Origin: Haloarchaeobius iranensis
GTDB lineage: Archaea; Halobacteriota; Halobacteria; Halobacteriales; Natrialbaceae
Direction of reading: 5' to 3'
NCBI RefSeq assembly: GCF_900103505.1
Contig: NZ_FNIA01000001.1
Location: forward strand, 186,001 to 250,000
Length of the DNA: 64,000 bases
Position 1 is the stretch's first letter. Each line of letters opens with the position of its first letter. The translations under genes and the position numbers were made by a program. The notes below the pieces were generated by a model. That model did not search any database, had not been told where the DNA came from, and saw nothing but the letters and a program-made list of their open reading frames with translations. Shown piece by piece: positions 1 through 9,428 of this stretch.

Positions 1-474
1 GTCGGGGGTGTCGTCGCCGAACCGTTCGTGGTAGAGCAGCACGAGCAGGATGGCGAGCAGCACCGTCTCGATGGTCTTCGTCGTCACGAGCCAGATGGAG
101 CCGAACAGATGCTCGACGAGCGTGCCGAGCGTCGAGCCGTGGGTGTGGCCGGTTGACTCCCAGGCGTAGGCGATGACCTCGTTGCCCTCGGGGTGGCCGC
201 CGAGCAGCAGCCAGCCGACGATGTACGTCAGCGCGATGACGATGCCGAGTCCGTAGACGTAGTCGCGGCGGAGGCCGTACGCGGCCAGCCCGATGCCGAC
301 GAGCACGGCGAGCGAGGAGAGCACGAACAGTGCCTGCCGCGGGTCGGTGAGCGGCTCGCCGACCTGCGCGTACAGGAGCAGCGGGCGCAGGCCGATCCAG
401 AGGTGGATGCCCGCGGTCGCGGCCGCGAGCTGCGCCGCGGTGAAGCGCAGGGCGACCTCGACGTTCTCGTCCAT
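1..474 (-). CDS. Hypothetical multi-pass membrane protein (partial)
   Basis: The ATG is at 474 and the reading frame runs off the left edge of the window, so only the first 158 residues are seen. They begin MDENVEVALRFTAAQLAAAT and contain about four hydrophobic segments, near residues 10-35, 48-66, 72-92 and 128-150, separated by short polar loops. A loop near residues 95-115 carries His and Glu residues (GGHPEGNE, GHTHGS). I recognise no enzyme motif. The gene reads leftward, in the same direction as the ACT-domain and hisB genes to its right, 44 bp from the former. The start is the first ATG after an in-frame stop region. The function is unknown. Confidence 0.75.
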   Translation of the reverse strand, partial: MDENVEVALRFTAAQLAAATAGIHLWIGLRPLLLYAQVGEPLTDPRQALFVLSSLAVLVGIGLAAYGLRRDYVYGLGIVIALTYIVGWLLLGGHPEGNEVIAYAWESTGHTHGSTLGTLVEHLFGSIWLVTTKTIETVLLAILLVLLYHERFGDDTPD

Positions 475-518
475 ACCAGAACTCCGGCCGCCGAGCCCAA
501 TAGCGCGTCGGTTCGGCG

Positions 519-1022
519 CTACTGGAGCTCTATCTTCCGGACGAACGCCAGCGCGCGGATCTCGTTGATGAGGTCGCCGGGGAGGGGTTGGTCGGTGACG
601 AGGTGGAGCTTCGGGTCGTCGGTGAACTCGGGGTCCTCGCTGATGGTCTGTCGGATGGAGATGTCGTGCTCGGCGAGCAGCCCGGTCACCTGCGAGACGA
701 TGCCCTGCTGCTCGGCGTCGGAGACCTCGACGGTGAGCACGGTCAGGTCGAGCACGGGCGCGAGGTCCATCAGGCTCGGCACCTGCGAGATGTTCTGGAA
801 GATGCGTCGCAGCTCCTCGTCGTCGAGGATGGCGTCGGTCGTGGAGTCGACCACGCGCCGGTCGACGCCGATCTCGCGGGCGATGCCCGTGTTGGGGATC
901 TCGATGCCGCCGGAGACCACGCGCCCCTCGTCGTTCACGGAGAAGCCGCGCTCGAGCAGCAGCCGGATGACCGCCTGCTGGCTCGGAGAGCCCTCGAACT
1001 TCTCCATGATCTCGTCGAACAT
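519..1022 (-). CDS. ACT-domain amino-acid-responsive regulator with N-terminal HTH
   Basis: The 167-residue protein has an N-terminal helix-turn-helix-like half (about 13-80, with IPNTGIAREIGVDRRVVDSTT as the recognition part) and a C-terminal ACT-type ligand-binding half (about 88-165, starting DLTVLTVEVSDAEQQGIVSQV). This matches the archaeal family annotated as ACT-domain predicted regulators of amino-acid metabolism. It lies about 50 bp downstream of hisB on the same strand, so co-transcription with a histidine biosynthesis gene is likely. The ligand is not visible from sequence; an amino acid is expected for ACT domains. The family is clear; the regulated genes are an inference from context. 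Confidence 0.85.
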   Translation of the reverse strand: MFDEIMEKFEGSPSQQAVIRLLLERGFSVNDEGRVVSGGIEIPNTGIAREIGVDRRVVDSTTDAILDDEELRRIFQNISQVPSLMDLAPVLDLTVLTVEVSDAEQQGIVSQVTGLLAEHDISIRQTISEDPEFTDDPKLHLVTDQPLPGDLINEIRALAFVRKIELQ

Positions 1023-1070
1023 GCCTGTCCGAACCGACGACAGGAACCGCGAAAGAACTGTCGACTCGGG

Positions 1071-1658
1071 CTACAGCTCGCCCTTCGTGCTCGGCGTGCC
1101 GCTCCGGCGCTCGTCGACCCGGGTCGCGTCGTCGAGTGCTCGCGCGAGCGCCTTGAACAGCGCCTCGACCTCGTGGTGGGCGTTGTCGCCGTCGACCTCG
1201 CAGTGCAGCGTCAGTCCGGCGTTCATCGCCAGCGACATGGCGAAGTGCTCGGCCATGTGGCTGGTGAACTCGCCGACGGACGGCTGGGAGAAATCGCCGT
1301 CGAACGCGAAGTAGGGGCGTCCCGAGATGTCGACGACGACGCCCGCGACCGCCTCGTCGAGCGGGACCTGCCGGTCCGCGTAGCGGACGATGCCGCGCTT
1401 GTCGCCGAGCGCCTCCGCGAACGCCTCGCCGAGGACGATGGCGACGTCCTCGACGGTGTGGTGGTCGTCTATCTCCAGGTCGCCGTCGCAGTGGACCGTC
1501 AGGTCGAACAGGCCGTGCTTGGCGAACGACGCGAGCATGTGGTCGAAGAAGCCGACGCCGGTGTCGACCTCGCTGTCGCCGTCGCCGTCGACGACGAGGG
1601 TCAGGTCGATGTCCGTCTCGGCGGTCTCGCGCGAGACGGCCGCGCTTCGGTCGCTCAT
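1071..1658 (-). CDS. hisB: Imidazoleglycerol-phosphate dehydratase
   Basis: HisB removes water from imidazole glycerol phosphate to give imidazole acetol phosphate in histidine synthesis. The 195-residue protein has the usual single-domain length and both metal-binding His-rich repeats: FFDHM (37-41) with DDHHTVED (64-71), and HMAEHFA (134-140) with [10 protein letters not shown] (161-170). It ends with the family's STKG tail. I chose the ATG at 1658 ([12 protein letters not shown]) because the frame extends 54 codons further upstream without any similarity to the family. The his genes in this window (hisB, hisA, hisI) are scattered rather than in one operon, as is normal in haloarchaea. Confidence 0.95.
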   Translation of the reverse strand: MSDRSAAVSRETAETDIDLTLVVDGDGDSEVDTGVGFFDHMLASFAKHGLFDLTVHCDGDLEIDDHHTVEDVAIVLGEAFAEALGDKRGIVRYADRQVPLDEAVAGVVVDISGRPYFAFDGDFSQPSVGEFTSHMAEHFAMSLAMNAGLTLHCEVDGDNAHHEVEALFKALARALDDATRVDERRSGTPSTKGEL

Positions 1659-1993
1659 ACCGCAACCCAACCACCGGGTGGGCAAAGCCGTTGCGCTCGG
1701 CGCAGGCCACAGCGTCCGCCGGGCGTGTCCCGGTCCGTACGACGGATGGGACTGCATACTGCACCGGCTCCCACAGCCGCTGGGCGCTCGCAGCCCCCGT
1801 GAACGGTGACCATCGTGCACCGAGGCAGAACTCGGGTTACGGACTCAGAGCCGGTTGTAAAACATTAAAACGTCTCTCGCCGCTTCGAAAAAGGTCAGTA
1901 TTCGCGATAAAACGGGTCGAAATAGACGAAAGGCTCGCCCCGTTATATGGTGGTCCCCATTGTAGGAGTGGATGCGAACCAGGTGTCCCCGAT
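1659..1993. other. Intergenic region, A/T-richer, with a promoter for the small membrane gene
   Basis: This 335-bp stretch separates the leftward hisB from a rightward small gene. Its second half is clearly richer in A/T than the surroundings (TTGTAAAACATTAAAACG near 1855). A TATA-like GTTATATGG at 1941-1949 would place a transcription start near 1970, giving the 1994 gene a short leader. I see no convincing ORF or stable RNA in it. Confidence 0.5.
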
Positions 1994-2251
1994 ATGGCCC
2001 CCGCAACTCCAAACCAACTCCCTTCGATTCCGAGCCCCGTCAGCGAGCGACTGAGCGTGAGCGCGGTCGTCGCACAGCTCCAGATGGCGTGCTTCTGGCT
2101 CGCCGTCGTGTTACCGTTCGCGTACCTCTCGCTGCTCGCGTCGGGTATCGACTCGACTGCAGAAGTGCAGGCGTTCCTCGTACTGCTCGGGCTGAACCTC
2201 GGGACGCTCGTCGTCGGTCACGGTCACCGCAGCGACCGGGGCGACGACTGA
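1994..2251 (+). CDS. Small two-helix membrane protein
   Basis: The 85-residue product (MAPATPNQLPSIPSPVSERL...) has two strong hydrophobic helices, about residues 25-50 and 55-77, with an Arg/Asp-rich end (GHGHRSDRGDD). I chose the ATG at 1994 because the frame upstream is low-quality coding sequence and a TATA-like element sits about 50 bp upstream. I recognise no family or function. The neighbours are histidine-synthesis genes on the opposite strand, which say little about its job. Confidence 0.6.
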   Translation: MAPATPNQLPSIPSPVSERLSVSAVVAQLQMACFWLAVVLPFAYLSLLASGIDSTAEVQAFLVLLGLNLGTLVVGHGHRSDRGDD

Positions 2252-2355
2252 CCGCGCATCCGTCCCGGGGACCGCCCTGAACCACCTGCCCTCCTCCCAC
2301 ACCAACACCACACCACCTTCTCACTGCCCCACAGCGGCGGCGCCCGCCACACTGC

Positions 2356-3084
2356 CTACGGAGAGTCGACCGCGGCCATCGCCTCCCGGAGCGTGAATCG
2401 GCCCTCGTACAGCGCGCTGCCGACGACGACGGCTGCAGCGCCCGCGCCACGCAGCGCGCGAACGTCGTCGAGCGTCGCGACGCCGCCGCTGGCGACGACC
2501 GGGACGTCGACGGCCGCGACGAGCCGCCGCACTGGGTCGGTCTGGACGCCGTCGAGACGACCCTCGACGTCGACGTCGGTGAACAGGATGCCCGCCGCGC
2601 CGAGGTCCTCGTACCGGCCCGCGGCCTCGGCGGGGTCGAGTCCGGTTCCCTCGGTCCACCCCGAGACGACGACCTCGCCCTCTTTCGCGTCGAGGCTCAC
2701 GAGCACGCTGTCGGGGTACTCGTCGCTGATATCGGCGACGATGTCGGGGTTCTCGACGGCGGCGGTGCCGAGGATGACCCGGTCGACGCCGCGGTCGAGC
2801 AGGTCGGTGGCGTCCCGTGCGGTGCGGATGCCGCCGCCGAGCTGGACGGTCACGTCCACGGCGTCGAGGATGGCGTCGATGGCCGGCGCGTTCTCGCGCT
2901 CGCCCTCGAACGCGCCGTCGAGGTCGACCAGATGCAGGGTGCGCGCGCCCTGGTCAGCCCACCGTTCGGCCGCCGCGACGGGGTCGCCGTAGGTCTTCTC
3001 GGTGCCGCGCTCGCCCTGGACCAGCTGGACCACCTCGCCGTCCTGCACGTCGACCGCGGGGACGACCTCGAACTCGGGGAACAT
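2356..3084 (-). CDS. hisA: Phosphoribosylformimino-AICAR phosphate isomerase
   Basis: HisA is the (beta/alpha)8-barrel isomerase that opens the ribose ring of ProFAR in histidine synthesis. The 242-residue protein has the family's usual length. The two catalytic aspartates are visible: Asp12 in VVPAVDVQDG and Asp132 in VSLDAKEGEV. Phosphate-binding loops typical of half-barrel repeats are seen at QLGGGIRT (81-88) and VVASGGVAT (196-204), and the barrel ends with VVVGSALYEG. The gene is monocistronic here, between the small membrane gene and a divergently read phosphate permease. Confidence 0.95.
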   Translation of the reverse strand: MFPEFEVVPAVDVQDGEVVQLVQGERGTEKTYGDPVAAAERWADQGARTLHLVDLDGAFEGERENAPAIDAILDAVDVTVQLGGGIRTARDATDLLDRGVDRVILGTAAVENPDIVADISDEYPDSVLVSLDAKEGEVVVSGWTEGTGLDPAEAAGRYEDLGAAGILFTDVDVEGRLDGVQTDPVRRLVAAVDVPVVASGGVATLDDVRALRGAGAAAVVVGSALYEGRFTLREAMAAVDSP

Positions 3085-3327
3085 GGCCGAGGATGGGTGA
3101 CGGCGGGAGGTAAGTGCGACGGTCCCGGGACAGCGCCCGCTGCAGTGACGCAGTCAGTGACGGACTATCACCCCTCGGCAGGGGCCCCACGGGCAAGCCG
3201 TCGGGTGTCCCGCTCGCCGAGCGGTACCGGTGTCGCCGCACTCCTGCTGTTCCTGTTCGTCCCGTCGCGCTGGCCTGCTCCGGCGGCTACCGCCGGTCGC
3301 CGCGTCGGCTGTCGACGTGAGCCATTC

Positions 3328-3333
3328 TTTTAC
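3328..3333 (+). promoter_or_regulatory. TATA-like box of the phosphate permease gene
   Basis: TTTTAC within CATTCTTTTACCACG is centred about 30 bp before the ATG at 3361, the spacing expected for an archaeal TATA box and a very short leader. The call rests on spacing and local A/T richness only. Confidence 0.45.
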
Positions 3334-3360
3334 CACGGGTGGTCATACGGGGAAGTAGCA

Positions 3361-4506
3361 ATGGTCGAGCTGCTCTTCGTCGTCGGTATCGCGGTCGCGG
3401 TGTTCGTCGGCTTCAACATCGGTGGGTCGTCGACCGGCGTCGCGTTCGGTCCGGCCGTCGGCAGCGGGACGCTCTCGAAGCTGCTCGCGGCTGCCCTGAT
3501 GACCGGGTTCGCGCTGCTCGGCGGGTGGACCGTCGGCCGCGAGGTCGTCAACACGATGGGCGGGCAGATCGTCCCCCAGGCGCGGTTCACGCTCGCGGCG
3601 AGCGTCGCCGTGCTCTTCTTCGTGGGCTTCGCACTGCTCATCTCGAACCTCTCCGGCGTCCCCGCCTCGACGTCGATGACGGCGGTCGGTGCCATCGCCG
3701 GCCTCGGCGCTGCCAGCGGCAGTCTGAACATGGACAAGATGGGCGAGATCATCTCGTGGTGGCTCATCGCCCCCGTGATCGCGTTCTGGTTCTGTGCCGT
3801 CATCGGCCGGTACTTCTACCCGTACCTCGTCTCGAACATCGACCTCGAACCGGACGAAGACGGGAACGTGACGACGAAACAGCGTATCGGGCAGGTACTG
3901 GTCGTCGTCATCGGCTGTTACATGGCGTTCTCGGCGGGCGCGTCGAACGTCGCGAACGCGGTCGCGCCGCTCGTCGGGAGCGGCGAACTCGGCCTCGAAC
4001 CCGGCATCCTGCTCGCCGGCGGGGCCATCGGGCTGGGCGCGTTCACCATCGCACGCCGGACGCTGGACACGGTCGGGAACGACCTGACCGACCTGCCGCT
4101 CCTGGCGGCGCTCATCGTCGAGGCCGTCAGCGCGAGCATCATCACGTTCCTCTCCGCGCTCGGTATCCCCGCCTCGCTCGCCGTCTCCGCGACGATGGCC
4201 ATCGTCGGGCTCGGCTGGGGCCGGGCGACCCGCACGACGAAGATCAGCGAGGCCGCCGGGAAGGCAGTCAGCGGCGAGGCTCCCGAGCAGGTGGCGCCGG
4301 AGAAGAGCGTGAGTGCGGCGCTCAGCGCCGACCAGCCCGGGGGGGAGGTCGCGCGCATCGGCGAGGAGGAGCCGAACGAACTCAAGGCGAGTGACCTGTT
4401 CAACCCCGGAACGACCGCCCGCGTCATCTCGCTGTGGATACTCACCCCGAGCCTCTCGGCGGTGGCGTCGTTCCTGTTGTTCTCCGCGTTCCCCATCTAC
4501 GGGTGA
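3361..4506 (+). CDS. Inorganic phosphate (PiT/SLC20-type) permease
   Basis: This is a 381-residue PiT-family permease importing inorganic phosphate, probably by cation symport. The two PiT signature halves are visible: GFNIGGSSTGVAFGPAVGSG (about 19-38) near the N-terminus and GASNVANAVAPLVGSGEL (about 193-210) in the middle. About ten hydrophobic helices flank a hydrophilic loop (about 300-345, rich in Glu/Ala/Ser). The ATG at 3361 was chosen over upstream in-frame codons because a TATA-like box sits 28-33 bp before it. No phoU-like partner is adjacent. Confidence 0.9.
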   Translation: MVELLFVVGIAVAVFVGFNIGGSSTGVAFGPAVGSGTLSKLLAAALMTGFALLGGWTVGREVVNTMGGQIVPQARFTLAASVAVLFFVGFALLISNLSGVPASTSMTAVGAIAGLGAASGSLNMDKMGEIISWWLIAPVIAFWFCAVIGRYFYPYLVSNIDLEPDEDGNVTTKQRIGQVLVVVIGCYMAFSAGASNVANAVAPLVGSGELGLEPGILLAGGAIGLGAFTIARRTLDTVGNDLTDLPLLAALIVEAVSASIITFLSALGIPASLAVSATMAIVGLGWGRATRTTKISEAAGKAVSGEAPEQVAPEKSVSAALSADQPGGEVARIGEEEPNELKASDLFNPGTTARVISLWILTPSLSAVASFLLFSAFPIYG

Positions 4507-4602
4507 GGACTGACAGCCGGGGAAGTCCTTCAGGATTAATGCGTATGTTCGAGAGGGGCAGAACAGCAAGTTCTTAGGGTAGGGGGAACCAACCGTCGGG
4601 TG

Positions 4603-4992
4603 ATGCCCACGGTAGAATACCTCAACTACGAAGTGCTGGACGACCACGGCTGGGACATGGACGACGACGACCTCTTCGAGAACGCGGCCGACGCCGACCT
4701 CGGCGACGAGGACTACGGGACTCTCGAGGTCAACCAGGGCGAGTACATCCTGGAAGCGGCCGAGGCGCAGGGCTACGACTGGCCCTTCTCCTGCCGCGCT
4801 GGCGCGTGTGCGAACTGCGCAGCCATCGTCAAGGAGGGCGACATCGAGATGGACATGCAGCAGATCCTCTCCGACGAGGAGGTCGAGGACAAGAACGTCC
4901 GTCTGACCTGCATCGGCTCGCCGACCGCCGACGAGGTCAAGATCGTCTACAACGCGAAGCACCTCGACTACCTCCAGAACCGCGTCATCTGA
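4603..4992 (+). CDS. fdx: Halophilic plant-type [2Fe-2S] ferredoxin
   Basis: The 129-residue electron carrier is the haloarchaeal ferredoxin that serves 2-oxoacid oxidoreductases. The four cluster ligands are Cys64, Cys69, Cys72 ([10 protein letters not shown]) and Cys103 (RLTCIGSP). It carries the acidic N-terminal insertion (about 10-38, many Asp/Glu) that distinguishes halophilic from plant ferredoxins. The length matches known haloarchaeal ferredoxins. A GTG lies directly before the ATG at 4603; the ATG gives the conserved [10 protein letters not shown] start and is preferred. It stands alone between the permease and a regulator. Confidence 0.97.
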   Translation: MPTVEYLNYEVLDDHGWDMDDDDLFENAADADLGDEDYGTLEVNQGEYILEAAEAQGYDWPFSCRAGACANCAAIVKEGDIEMDMQQILSDEEVEDKNVRLTCIGSPTADEVKIVYNAKHLDYLQNRVI

Positions 4993-5115
4993 GGCTCCTT
5001 CGACGTTCGAGCGTCGATCTCCGTCCTTCGAGCGTCGCATCTCACTGGTTCTCTCTCCGCATCGCCCGCCGGACGGTAGCTATAGGGTCCGTGCTGTCGA
5101 CCCACCGGCAGGACA

Positions 5116-5814
5116 ATGAGCACCGAACCGCTCCGCGTGACGCTGTCCGTCCGGCATCCCGACTGCTGGACCATCGCGACCACCGAACGGACCGACGTCG
5201 GCGTCCTCGGACGCGTCGTCGCGACGACGACGGGGGACCGGACCACGTCGCTCGTCACGCTCTACGCCGACCGGCGGCGCGCGCTCGACGACGGCGAGGA
5301 GACGATTCGGTCGTTCTCGCAGGTCCACGCCGTGACGCCCGTCCCCGCGACGACGCTCGGGTCGGCGGCACGGACCGCGAAACCGGGGAACGCGACCCGC
5401 GACCTGCTCATCGACCACGACGCGGGCGCCCAGATCAGCGGTGCGTTCCTCTCGCGGGAGTTCGTCACCGCGCGTCCGGTCGACACGCACGACGGCCGGG
5501 AGCGGTGGACGCTCCTGACGACCCGGGGGCGCGACGCGGTCCACGACGCACTGGAGCAGGTCGCAGCCGAGGAGGACGCCGACATCTCCGTCGAGAGGCT
5601 CGCACGCACCAGCGACGCGGCCGGCGAGGCGCCGTTCTCGCTCACGTCGCTCTCGGCCCGCCAGCGCGAGGTCTTCGAGCTCGCTCGCGCCAGGGGCTAC
5701 TACGAGTGGCCGAAGGAGGTCACGGGCACCGAACTCGCCGAGGAGCTCGGCATCGCGACCGCGACGCTGCACGAGCACCTCCACAAGGCCGAGGCGAAGC
5801 TACTGGGGCGCTGA
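5116..5814 (+). CDS. Bat-type HTH-10 transcriptional regulator
   Basis: The 232-residue protein ends in the HTH domain of bacterio-opsin-activator-like regulators: LSARQREVFELARARGYYEW followed by GTELAEELGIATATLHEHLHKAEAKLL (about 178-230). The N-terminal about 160 residues form the mixed alpha/beta sensor-like domain found in this family; no PAS or GAF signature is obvious. Such proteins are abundant in haloarchaea and regulate varied targets. It converges on and overlaps by 15 bp the end of the small gene downstream of thrC. The target genes are unknown. Confidence 0.85.
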   Translation: MSTEPLRVTLSVRHPDCWTIATTERTDVGVLGRVVATTTGDRTTSLVTLYADRRRALDDGEETIRSFSQVHAVTPVPATTLGSAARTAKPGNATRDLLIDHDAGAQISGAFLSREFVTARPVDTHDGRERWTLLTTRGRDAVHDALEQVAAEEDADISVERLARTSDAAGEAPFSLTSLSARQREVFELARARGYYEWPKEVTGTELAEELGIATATLHEHLHKAEAKLLGR

Positions 5815-5928
5815 GCCGTCGTCGACGGCCAGCAGCTCCCGGGCCGCCGGGTCGAGCACCGCGAGCGCCGTCTCGGCCTCGTCGAGGTCGATCGGGTACT
5901 GGTCGGGGCCGTCGCGGAACGGGCTCAT
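5800..5928 (-). CDS. 42-residue acidic protein translationally coupled to threonine synthase
   Basis: A short ORF, MSPFRDGPDQYPIDLDEAET..., starts at 5928 with an ATG that overlaps the thrC stop (ATGA), the classic sign of termination-reinitiation. The product is acidic, predicted helical in its middle (LDEAETALAVLDPAARELLAV) and ends DDGSAPQ. No family is recognised. It overlaps the convergent HTH-10 gene by 15 bp. The coupling and clean codon use favour a real small protein in the thrC transcript; the alternative is a chance frame. Confidence 0.55.
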   Translation of the reverse strand: MSPFRDGPDQYPIDLDEAETALAVLDPAARELLAVDDGSAPQ

Positions 5929-7220
5929 GCGCCCCGCCCCGTCAACGAGGAGCCGTCCGAGCCGCCATCGCCACCCGCGGCGCCGTCGTCGCCCGTGCCG
6001 TAGAGCGCCGCCACGTCGTCCAGCGACGGTGCGACCTCGGTCACGTCGCCGACGGCCTGCTTCGCGCCCTGGGTGTCCTTCAGCCCGAAGCCGGTGACGA
6101 CCGCGACGACGGACTCGTCGGGGTCGATGATGCCCTGCGCGCGGGCCGCCTGGATGCCGGCGACGGGGGCCGCGCCCGACGGCTCGGCGTAGATGCCCTC
6201 GGTCCGGCCGAGGAGCGTCTCCGCGTCGAGGATGGCCTCGTCGGTGACGGTGACTGCGGTGCCGCCGCTCCCCGCCAGCGCGCGGCAGGCCTTCACCGTG
6301 TTCCGCGGTCGCCCGACCGCGACGGCGTCGGCGAGCGTCTCCGCGACCGTCTCGTGGTCCTCCGCGCCGTGGAAGGCGTCGTGGATGGCACTCGCGCCCT
6401 CGGGCTGGACGCCGAGCAGCTTCGGGGTGTCGTCGACGTAGCCCAGCTCGGCGAACTCCCGGAGGCCCTTCCAGCAGCCGGCGATGGTGCAGCCGTCGCC
6501 CATCGAGAACACGACCCAGTCGGGAATCTCGTCGCTGGTCTGCTCGGCGAGCTCGTGGCCGACGGTGCGCTTGCCCTCGATCTGGAACGGGTTGATGGCG
6601 GCGTTGCGGTTGTACCAGCCGTAGGCGTCGGTCACCTCCAGGCTCAGGTCGTACGCCTCGTCGTAGCTCCCGTCGACCGCGAGCACGTCTGCGCCGTACA
6701 CCCGGGGCTGGACGAGCTTCCCCTCCGGTGCGGCGGCCGGGACGAAGATGCGACAGTCCAGTCCGGCACGGGCCGCGTAGCCGGCGAGCGAGGCCGCGGC
6801 GTTGCCCGTCGACGCGCAGGTGACGACGTCCTGTCCCCCGAACCGGGCCTTCGTGGCGGCGATGCTCGTCGCCCGGTCCTTGAAACAGCCGGTCGGGTTC
6901 AGACCGTCGTTCTTCACCCGGAGGTCGACGCCGAGTTCGTCGCCGAGCCGCGGGGCATCGAGCAGGTCGGTGCCGCCCTCGTCGAGCGTCACCGGCTCCG
7001 CGTCCGTGTCGACCGGCAGGAACGCGCGGTACTTCCACTGGTTCGGGATGTCGCCGTCGAGGGCGGCGTCGAACCGGTCGTCGACGACGTCGTAGTCGTA
7101 GACGACCTCCAGGATGCCGGCCACCCCCTCGTGGTTCGGGCAGGTGTAGACGACTCGCTCGGGGTCGAAGGTCGCACCACAGCGCGTGCATTCGAGTGTC
7201 TCGACGTGGTCGAGGGTCAT
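5925..7220 (-). CDS. thrC: Threonine synthase with N-terminal zinc ribbon
   Basis: ThrC converts O-phosphohomoserine to threonine using pyridoxal phosphate. From the ATG at 7220 (MTLDHVETLECTRCG) the protein has 431 residues. The N-terminal CTRC (11-14) and CPNH (27-30) form the zinc-ribbon-like start seen in archaeal threonine synthases. The PLP lysine is Lys114 in TGCFKDRATS. The PLP phosphate loop is in the later SMGDGCTIAGCWKG region. An alternative ATG lies 15 bp upstream (MQRRR). The Ala/Gly/Asp-rich C-terminal tail after about residue 405 looks unstructured. The downstream 42-residue ORF is coupled to it. Confidence 0.93.
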   Translation of the reverse strand: MTLDHVETLECTRCGATFDPERVVYTCPNHEGVAGILEVVYDYDVVDDRFDAALDGDIPNQWKYRAFLPVDTDAEPVTLDEGGTDLLDAPRLGDELGVDLRVKNDGLNPTGCFKDRATSIAATKARFGGQDVVTCASTGNAAASLAGYAARAGLDCRIFVPAAAPEGKLVQPRVYGADVLAVDGSYDEAYDLSLEVTDAYGWYNRNAAINPFQIEGKRTVGHELAEQTSDEIPDWVVFSMGDGCTIAGCWKGLREFAELGYVDDTPKLLGVQPEGASAIHDAFHGAEDHETVAETLADAVAVGRPRNTVKACRALAGSGGTAVTVTDEAILDAETLLGRTEGIYAEPSGAAPVAGIQAARAQGIIDPDESVVAVVTGFGLKDTQGAKQAVGDVTEVAPSLDDVAALYGTGDDGAAGGDGGSDGSSLTGRGA

Positions 7221-7289
7221 GCGTCGACGTTGCACGCCGGATGGTATCAGCCCACCCCCGGCTACTGTTGGGGGTGCCGGCCCGGACGT

Positions 7290-8531
7290 TTACTCGTACC
7301 TGAGCGCGTCGATGGGGTCGGTTCTGGCACCGCGCCAGGCCGGGTAGAGGCCCGCGCCGACGCCGACGAGGATACCGACGGCGATGGCGATGGCGAACCA
7401 CTCGACCGGGTACGTCAGCGGGATGTCGATGTACTGGGCCCCGGCCCAGCCCCCGAGGATTCCGAGCAGCGTCCCGAGTATCGAGCCGATGATGCCGACG
7501 ATGACGGCCTCGGTGACGAACAGCGTCAGGATGTCCCGTCTCTGCGCGCCGACGGCCTTCATGATGCCGATCTCTCGGGTGCGCTCGGTGACGGAGACGA
7601 GCATGATGTTGGCGATGCCGATGCTCCCGACGAGCAGCGACAGCGCCGCGATGCCCACCACGAACGCCTGGAGCTGGTCGAGGACGGCCTGGAGCTGGCC
7701 GAGCAGCTCGGTGCTGGTCTGGAGCTCGTAGGTGAGGTTCGCGGCCTCGGCCTGCTCCTGTGCGTCGGAGTCGGTCTCCAGGTAGCTGCGGGTGGACTCC
7801 TTCGCGCGGTCGACTCCCTCGATGCTCTCGGCCTCGACCACGATGGCGGGGAACCGCGGGGTCTCCTGTGCCTCGGCGACCAGCTGGGTGTAGTAGGGGT
7901 CGAGCGGGAGGTACACCCGCGGGCCGGGGCCGAAGCCCTCGAACGGCGAGCGCGCCTCCGAGTCCGTCGTGATGCCGACGACCGTCGCGTTCACCGCGAA
8001 GCCGCCGACGACGGTGACCGTGATGGTGTCGCCGACGGTGACGTTCCGCTCGAAGGCGTTCGCCATCGCCGGGTTGAGCACGGCCTCGCGCTGGCCGTAC
8101 TCGAAGCGACGGCCGTCGGCGATCTCGTCCTCGTCGACGTACTCCACCCCCGTCGCGACCACCGCGTCCTGCCTGGGTATCCGCTCACCACCGAAGCCGA
8201 CGCTCTGTGTCGGGATCGACGTGTAGCCGTACGCCGCCCGCACGCCGGGCTGTTCGGAGAGCCCATCGACGTCGGCCTGCGTGAACACCGGCTGTGCGCC
8301 GGCGAGCGGGCCCTGGTTCGAGGACTCCTCGGGGGCGGCCCAGCCGTAGATGTTCTGCCGGTCGTCCGGGCTGATGTCGCCGATGATACCCGCCTGGAGG
8401 CTCGCGCCGAGCGTGACGAACGTGATGACGGCGGCGACGCCGATGACCACGCCGAGCGTCGTCAGCGTCGACCGGAGCTTGTGGCTGCGGATGGCCCGCC
8501 AGGACATCCGGAGGTTCGTCAGCGGCTTCAC
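7290..8531 (-). CDS. MacB/FtsX-type ABC transporter permease
   Basis: The 413-residue integral membrane protein has the MacB-PCD/FtsX layout: an N-terminal helix (about 17-40, [20 protein letters not shown] start), a large extracellular domain (about 45-275) and three C-terminal helices (about 285-310, 335-365, 375-400). The coupling segment with [17 protein letters not shown] is visible at about 318-334. It overlaps its ATPase partner by 4 bp, so the two genes are coupled. Such pairs export or act on lipoproteins and peptides; the substrate here is unknown. Confidence 0.9.
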   Translation of the reverse strand: MKPLTNLRMSWRAIRSHKLRSTLTTLGVVIGVAAVITFVTLGASLQAGIIGDISPDDRQNIYGWAAPEESSNQGPLAGAQPVFTQADVDGLSEQPGVRAAYGYTSIPTQSVGFGGERIPRQDAVVATGVEYVDEDEIADGRRFEYGQREAVLNPAMANAFERNVTVGDTITVTVVGGFAVNATVVGITTDSEARSPFEGFGPGPRVYLPLDPYYTQLVAEAQETPRFPAIVVEAESIEGVDRAKESTRSYLETDSDAQEQAEAANLTYELQTSTELLGQLQAVLDQLQAFVVGIAALSLLVGSIGIANIMLVSVTERTREIGIMKAVGAQRRDILTLFVTEAVIVGIIGSILGTLLGILGGWAGAQYIDIPLTYPVEWFAIAIAVGILVGVGAGLYPAWRGARTDPIDALRYE

Positions 8532-9250
8532 GACTCCACCTCCGCCCCCACCGCGTCGAGTTCCTCGATGCGCTCGATCCGGCCGTCGAGCAGGTGGACG
8601 ACGCGCTCGGCGTGCTCGGCGACCGGCCGCTCGTGGGTGACCATCACGACGGTGTTGCCCTCGGCGTGCAGCTCCTCGAACAGTGACATGATGTTCTCGC
8701 CCGTCTCCGTGTCGAGGTTGCCGGTCGGCTCGTCGGCGAGGATGAGCGCCGGGTCGTTCACGAGCGCACGGGCGATGGCGACGCGCTGGCGCTGCCCGCC
8801 GGAGAGCTCGTTCGGGACGTGGTCGAGCCGGTCGCCGAGGCCGACACGCTCCAGGAGTTCCGTGGCGCGTTCACGGCGCTCGCCAACCGGAATTCCCCGG
8901 AAGACGAGCGGGAGCGCGACGTTCTCGACGGCGGTGAGCCGCGGCATGAGGTTGAACGTCTGGAAGACGAAGCCGACCTCCTCGCCGCGGATGCGGGTTC
9001 GCTCGCGGTCCGACATCGTGGTGACCTCCTCGCCGTCGAGGTACACCGTCCCCTTCGTCGGCGTGTCGAGGCAGCCGATGACGTTCATCAGCGTCGACTT
9101 GCCGGAGCCGCTCGGACCCATCACGGCGACGTAGGAGCCACGGGGAATCTCCAGGTCGACGCCGTCTAGCGCGTGGACCGGCTCGCCGACCATGTACGTC
9201 TTCGTGACCGTCTCGAGCGAGACGGCCGCACTGCCCCCTGTAGAATCCAT
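8528..9250 (-). CDS. ABC transporter ATP-binding protein (LolD/MacB type)
   Basis: The 240-residue ATPase carries Walker [10 protein letters not shown] (45-53), a Q-loop region ([11 protein letters not shown]), the signature [10 protein letters not shown] and Walker [14 protein letters not shown] with the NLD tail typical of the LolD/MacB/FtsE group. I chose the ATG at 9250 ([20 protein letters not shown]); the frame extends upstream but without family similarity. It is the first gene of a two-gene operon with the FtsX-type permease, whose start codon overlaps its stop. Confidence 0.93.
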   Translation of the reverse strand: MDSTGGSAAVSLETVTKTYMVGEPVHALDGVDLEIPRGSYVAVMGPSGSGKSTLMNVIGCLDTPTKGTVYLDGEEVTTMSDRERTRIRGEEVGFVFQTFNLMPRLTAVENVALPLVFRGIPVGERRERATELLERVGLGDRLDHVPNELSGGQRQRVAIARALVNDPALILADEPTGNLDTETGENIMSLFEELHAEGNTVVMVTHERPVAEHAERVVHLLDGRIERIEELDAVGAEVES

Positions 9251-9428
9251 ACACGTCCGAAAGGTCGTGACGGACAAAAAGATGCGTCCCAACGAGTGCA
9301 CCCGTCTCGAACTCCGAGGCGGCGACTCCTGGCGGTCTCGTCGCACCTCCGGGGCACGTAATCGGACCCGAACGTCGTGGCCGTCGGGCACGGGAACGCA
9401 TTAGAACCAGCCCGCCGCACGTCTCCGC

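Noticed and set aside
4806-9134. A very long rightward frame spanning ferredoxin, the HTH gene, thrC and the ABC transporter
   Set aside because: It is Arg-rich, resembles no protein and runs antisense or out of frame through well-recognised genes. It is an artefact of high GC.
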